A DNA stretch of 64,000 nt from Aphidius gifuensis (taxonomy: Eukaryota; Arthropoda; Insecta; Hymenoptera; Braconidae): NCBI RefSeq assembly GCF_014905175.1, contig NC_057792.1, forward strand, positions 3,968,001-4,032,000. Direction: 5' to 3'. The notes below the pieces were generated by a model that worked only from the letters and a program-made list of their open reading frames with translations, made no database searches and had not been told where the DNA came from. This document shows positions 61,813 through 64,000 of this stretch, in pieces (within the stretch, counting starts at the first letter, position 1; every line of letters starts with the position of its first letter). A program made the translations under genes and the position numbers.

Positions 61813-62325
61813 ATGGAATTTTATGATGAAAAATGGCCGCAGGTAAATATTTTTTATTATTGTTAGCTTTGTTTTTGTCAGTCAACAAATAATACGTATA
61901 AACAATAGTGAAATTATAAATAATAAATTAATTATGATGCGAAAACGAATTTGAGGTTAGGTTTCTTTGTCGTTGCAAGTCAAGTGACATTTTTTACAAT
62001 AAATAATTGTTAAACATGCAATATTATTATATAAAATAATAAAAGAACATTAATTGAACATTTTTGTGTAAAAAAATTACAGATTTTCTTTGATATGTCA
62101 AAAGTTATGAAACCTGAACAGATGTCATGACATTTACAACAAAAATATTATTAGCATTTATCTCATAACACAATAAATAATACATATAACCAATAGTAAA
62201 ATTATAAATAAATAATTAATTATGGTAATAGCAACAAAAATTTAAATATTTTTTATTATTTAATGTTACAGATGCCAAAAAAAAAAAAAAAACAAAAAGA
62301 AAGATACAACAACAAAATAAAATGA
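61813..62325 (+). CDS. First coding exon of an unidentified plus-strand gene
   Basis: Exon 61813-61842 begins in an ideal context (CACCATGG) and reads MEFYDEKWPQ, followed by a GTAAAT donor. This is strong evidence for a translated first exon. The continuation is unclear. The nearest acceptor (TTACAG, 62271) leads to a short Lys-rich end with stop at 62323-62325, giving only 27 residues through a 16-base A-run. The true second exon may instead lie further right, for example the open segment ending at a GTAGG donor at about 63211. I do not recognise the protein. Confidence 0.45.
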
Positions 62326-63470
62326 AAAAAAAACCTTCGAGACCCTCTACATAACATGCTTCAACAATGATGAATCCCAGATAATGAAAAGATCTTCGAC
62401 CATGCTTCATTTCAACTTCAATTGAATCCACAAAATGTTAAATTTGTATAAATCTCAACATTGCATGAGCTATCTAATATGTTTATATCAGCAAACTTTA
62501 TCTTGCTTTTACTCATAAAAATCAACAACACGACATGGTGCTGGTGCTATTAATTTCAAACATCATTTTAATGAACTATTTATTGTTGTTATTGGTAAAC
62601 ATTTACTTGTTGTTGTTTTTCGGCTTCATCAATGTTTACAAAAAATACCTTTGATAAGTCGCTGTTGATGCTAACAATAGAAGCATGTGTTGGTCTGTGG
62701 AGCTTTAAGAACACAGTGCCTCTGTCTAAAAGAATGCTAAAAATTTCATCAGTGTCAACAGTGAGATCTTCATTCGAAATTGATAAAACATTTTCAAGTA
62801 ATACACACTATTTAATAATATTATATTTAATATAATATTTAAATAATAATTGAGCATATTAAGTAGTTATTATCAAGTCAATAAGAAGTATTTATTCAAA
62901 GTAATCTATTTTTCTCAATGGTATTCAGTTGATATGATCAAAGAAAAAAAAGACTATATTAATTTATTAAGTGCTGTAAAATTGGTGTTGGTGATAGAGT
63001 ATTTTTTAAAGATTGTTTTTTAAAAAAGTTGTGATGAAAAGTATGACCATAGTTGTGTTGTGTTGTGTTGTGATCATTAAATGTGCTTAATGTTGCTGAT
63101 GGAATCATCACATGAACTACATGGAGTCCATCATCCTCTAGTCTTCATGGAATGCAGTATCCTGAGCAATTTGATGACCATCGTGGGAAGATGAACATCC
63201 GCTTACAAGGTAGGATTTTTAATTAATTAATAATTGTATTGATATAATTGCATTTATGATTGAAACTTTGTGATACCTCGTAATAAATTCTTTAGGTCAT
63301 TCTTTTTTTTTTTTACTACGATCAATGTATTTTGTGATAATACAATTTTTATGATATTAATTAGATCACGCGTATTGTTATCGTTATCATGTACATCAGT
63401 GTATATAGAACCACCAAGTAGTTTATCATTGAATCCATTGAAATTTGCTGCTTTAAGCGCAATATTATAT
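62216..63470 (-). other. Coding-like fragments on the minus strand, no gene model
   Basis: Three segments have better codon texture than the surrounding DNA on the minus strand: about 62320-62430 (MDSIEVEMKHGRRSFHYLGF), about 62585-62808 (TVDTDEIFSILLDRGTVFLK) and about 63330-63455 (KAANFNGFNDKLLGGSIYTD). They do not join convincingly by splice sites and each is bounded by stops. They may be exons of a gene extending right of the window or remnants of a dead one. Confidence 0.3.
63050..63075. repeat. TGTTG/TGTGT short tandem repeat
   Basis: Four GTTGT-type pentamer copies in a row (AGTTGTGTTGTGTTGTGTTG). A plain microsatellite in non-coding DNA. Confidence 0.7.
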
Positions 63471-64000
63471 TTTATTTTTTTTTAAATGTGCCATTTGAAG
63501 ATTCAGTGCAAGTTTTTTATTTATTCGTTTATTTATTTTTTGGGTAAGTAAATATTTTTTGTTATGCGGATTAGTCAAAATATGTTAAATGTATATATTT
63601 ATATCAAATTAATACATATTGTTGTTATCAATGATAATTGGAGGATTAATAAAATTATTGATAATAGAATAAAATAGAAAGAAATATTAATTTTGATTTG
63701 ATTATTTAATGTAATTTTTGAAAATTATTTTATTTAATTTTGTGGATAAAGGTGCTCGAATATGTTGCTAAATGTTAATTATGTGTTAATTTATTTATTA
63801 ATGGAATTATTTAATAATGATGAAAAAGTTATTTTACTAAAAATGTTTACACAATTCTAGAGTCATGTGTTAAATGTGAATCATACTTTATTTCTATATT
63901 TTGAAATTACTGGAAATATTATTATGTATTTCTTGATATTAGCATGAATAATGCTGATTTTTTATCATTGATCTATAGAAATATTGCTGAGTACTATTTT

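Noticed and set aside
1..64000. Viral, transposon or bacterial insert
   Set aside because: No transposase, integrase, reverse transcriptase or capsid motif, no terminal repeats and no intron-free foreign gene block were seen.

Overview
This is AT-rich nuclear DNA of an insect. Genes are broken by short GT-AG introns, and homopolymer T/A runs fill introns and intergenic DNA. The CYCLE protein keeps the vertebrate-BMAL1-like C-terminus that Drosophila lost, and digestive-type enzymes sit in tandem. Together with the low GC this suggests a hymenopteran, plausibly a small parasitoid wasp; that assignment is inference. Nearly all coding exons could be joined in frame by hand, and exon coordinates are given in each entry. 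I saw no rRNA, tRNA, CRISPR array or recognisable transposon.

Layout. 1-9.8 kb (minus): a tandem array of six chymotrypsin-fold serine proteases (the first cut by the window edge), with a complete family 1 glycoside hydrolase inserted between the first and second. 10.9-17.9 kb (minus): a large-intron gene for a membrane protein with sushi, fucolectin-like and C-type lectin domains (Furrowed/CG9095 type). Its introns and 5' flank carry several GC-richer islands, one of which looks like an alternative last exon. 23.2-24.9 kb (plus): RNA polymerase I subunit RPA43. 25.3-32.5 kb (minus): the clock gene cycle. 35.3-36.6 kb (minus): NOSIP. 37.0-37.5 kb (minus): SREK1IP1. 40.1-41.5 kb (minus): an orphan rhodopsin-class GPCR. 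44.4-46.7 kb (minus): an unrecognised spliced gene whose long frame is interrupted by two in-frame stops. 47.4-51.5 kb (plus): WAC. 52.96-53.29 kb: a decayed duplicate of the first two RPA43 exons. 55.2-60.8 kb (minus): Nup153. 61.8 kb (plus): the first coding exon of an unidentified gene, head to head with Nup153.

The proteases and the glycosidase carry secretion signals and fit a gut, salivary or venom setting. The rest is a mixed neighbourhood of housekeeping genes (Pol I transcription, splicing, nuclear pore, histone H2B ubiquitination adaptor) and signalling genes (clock, GPCR, lectin receptor).

The most notable signals are: five proteases that all lack the Cys191-Cys220 disulfide and Trp215; three CACGTG E-boxes in about 510 bp at the cycle 5' end plus an AGGTCA nuclear-receptor cluster in a cycle intron; the two-stop gene; the candidate alternative tail exon of the lectin receptor; and the intron-bearing RPA43 relic.
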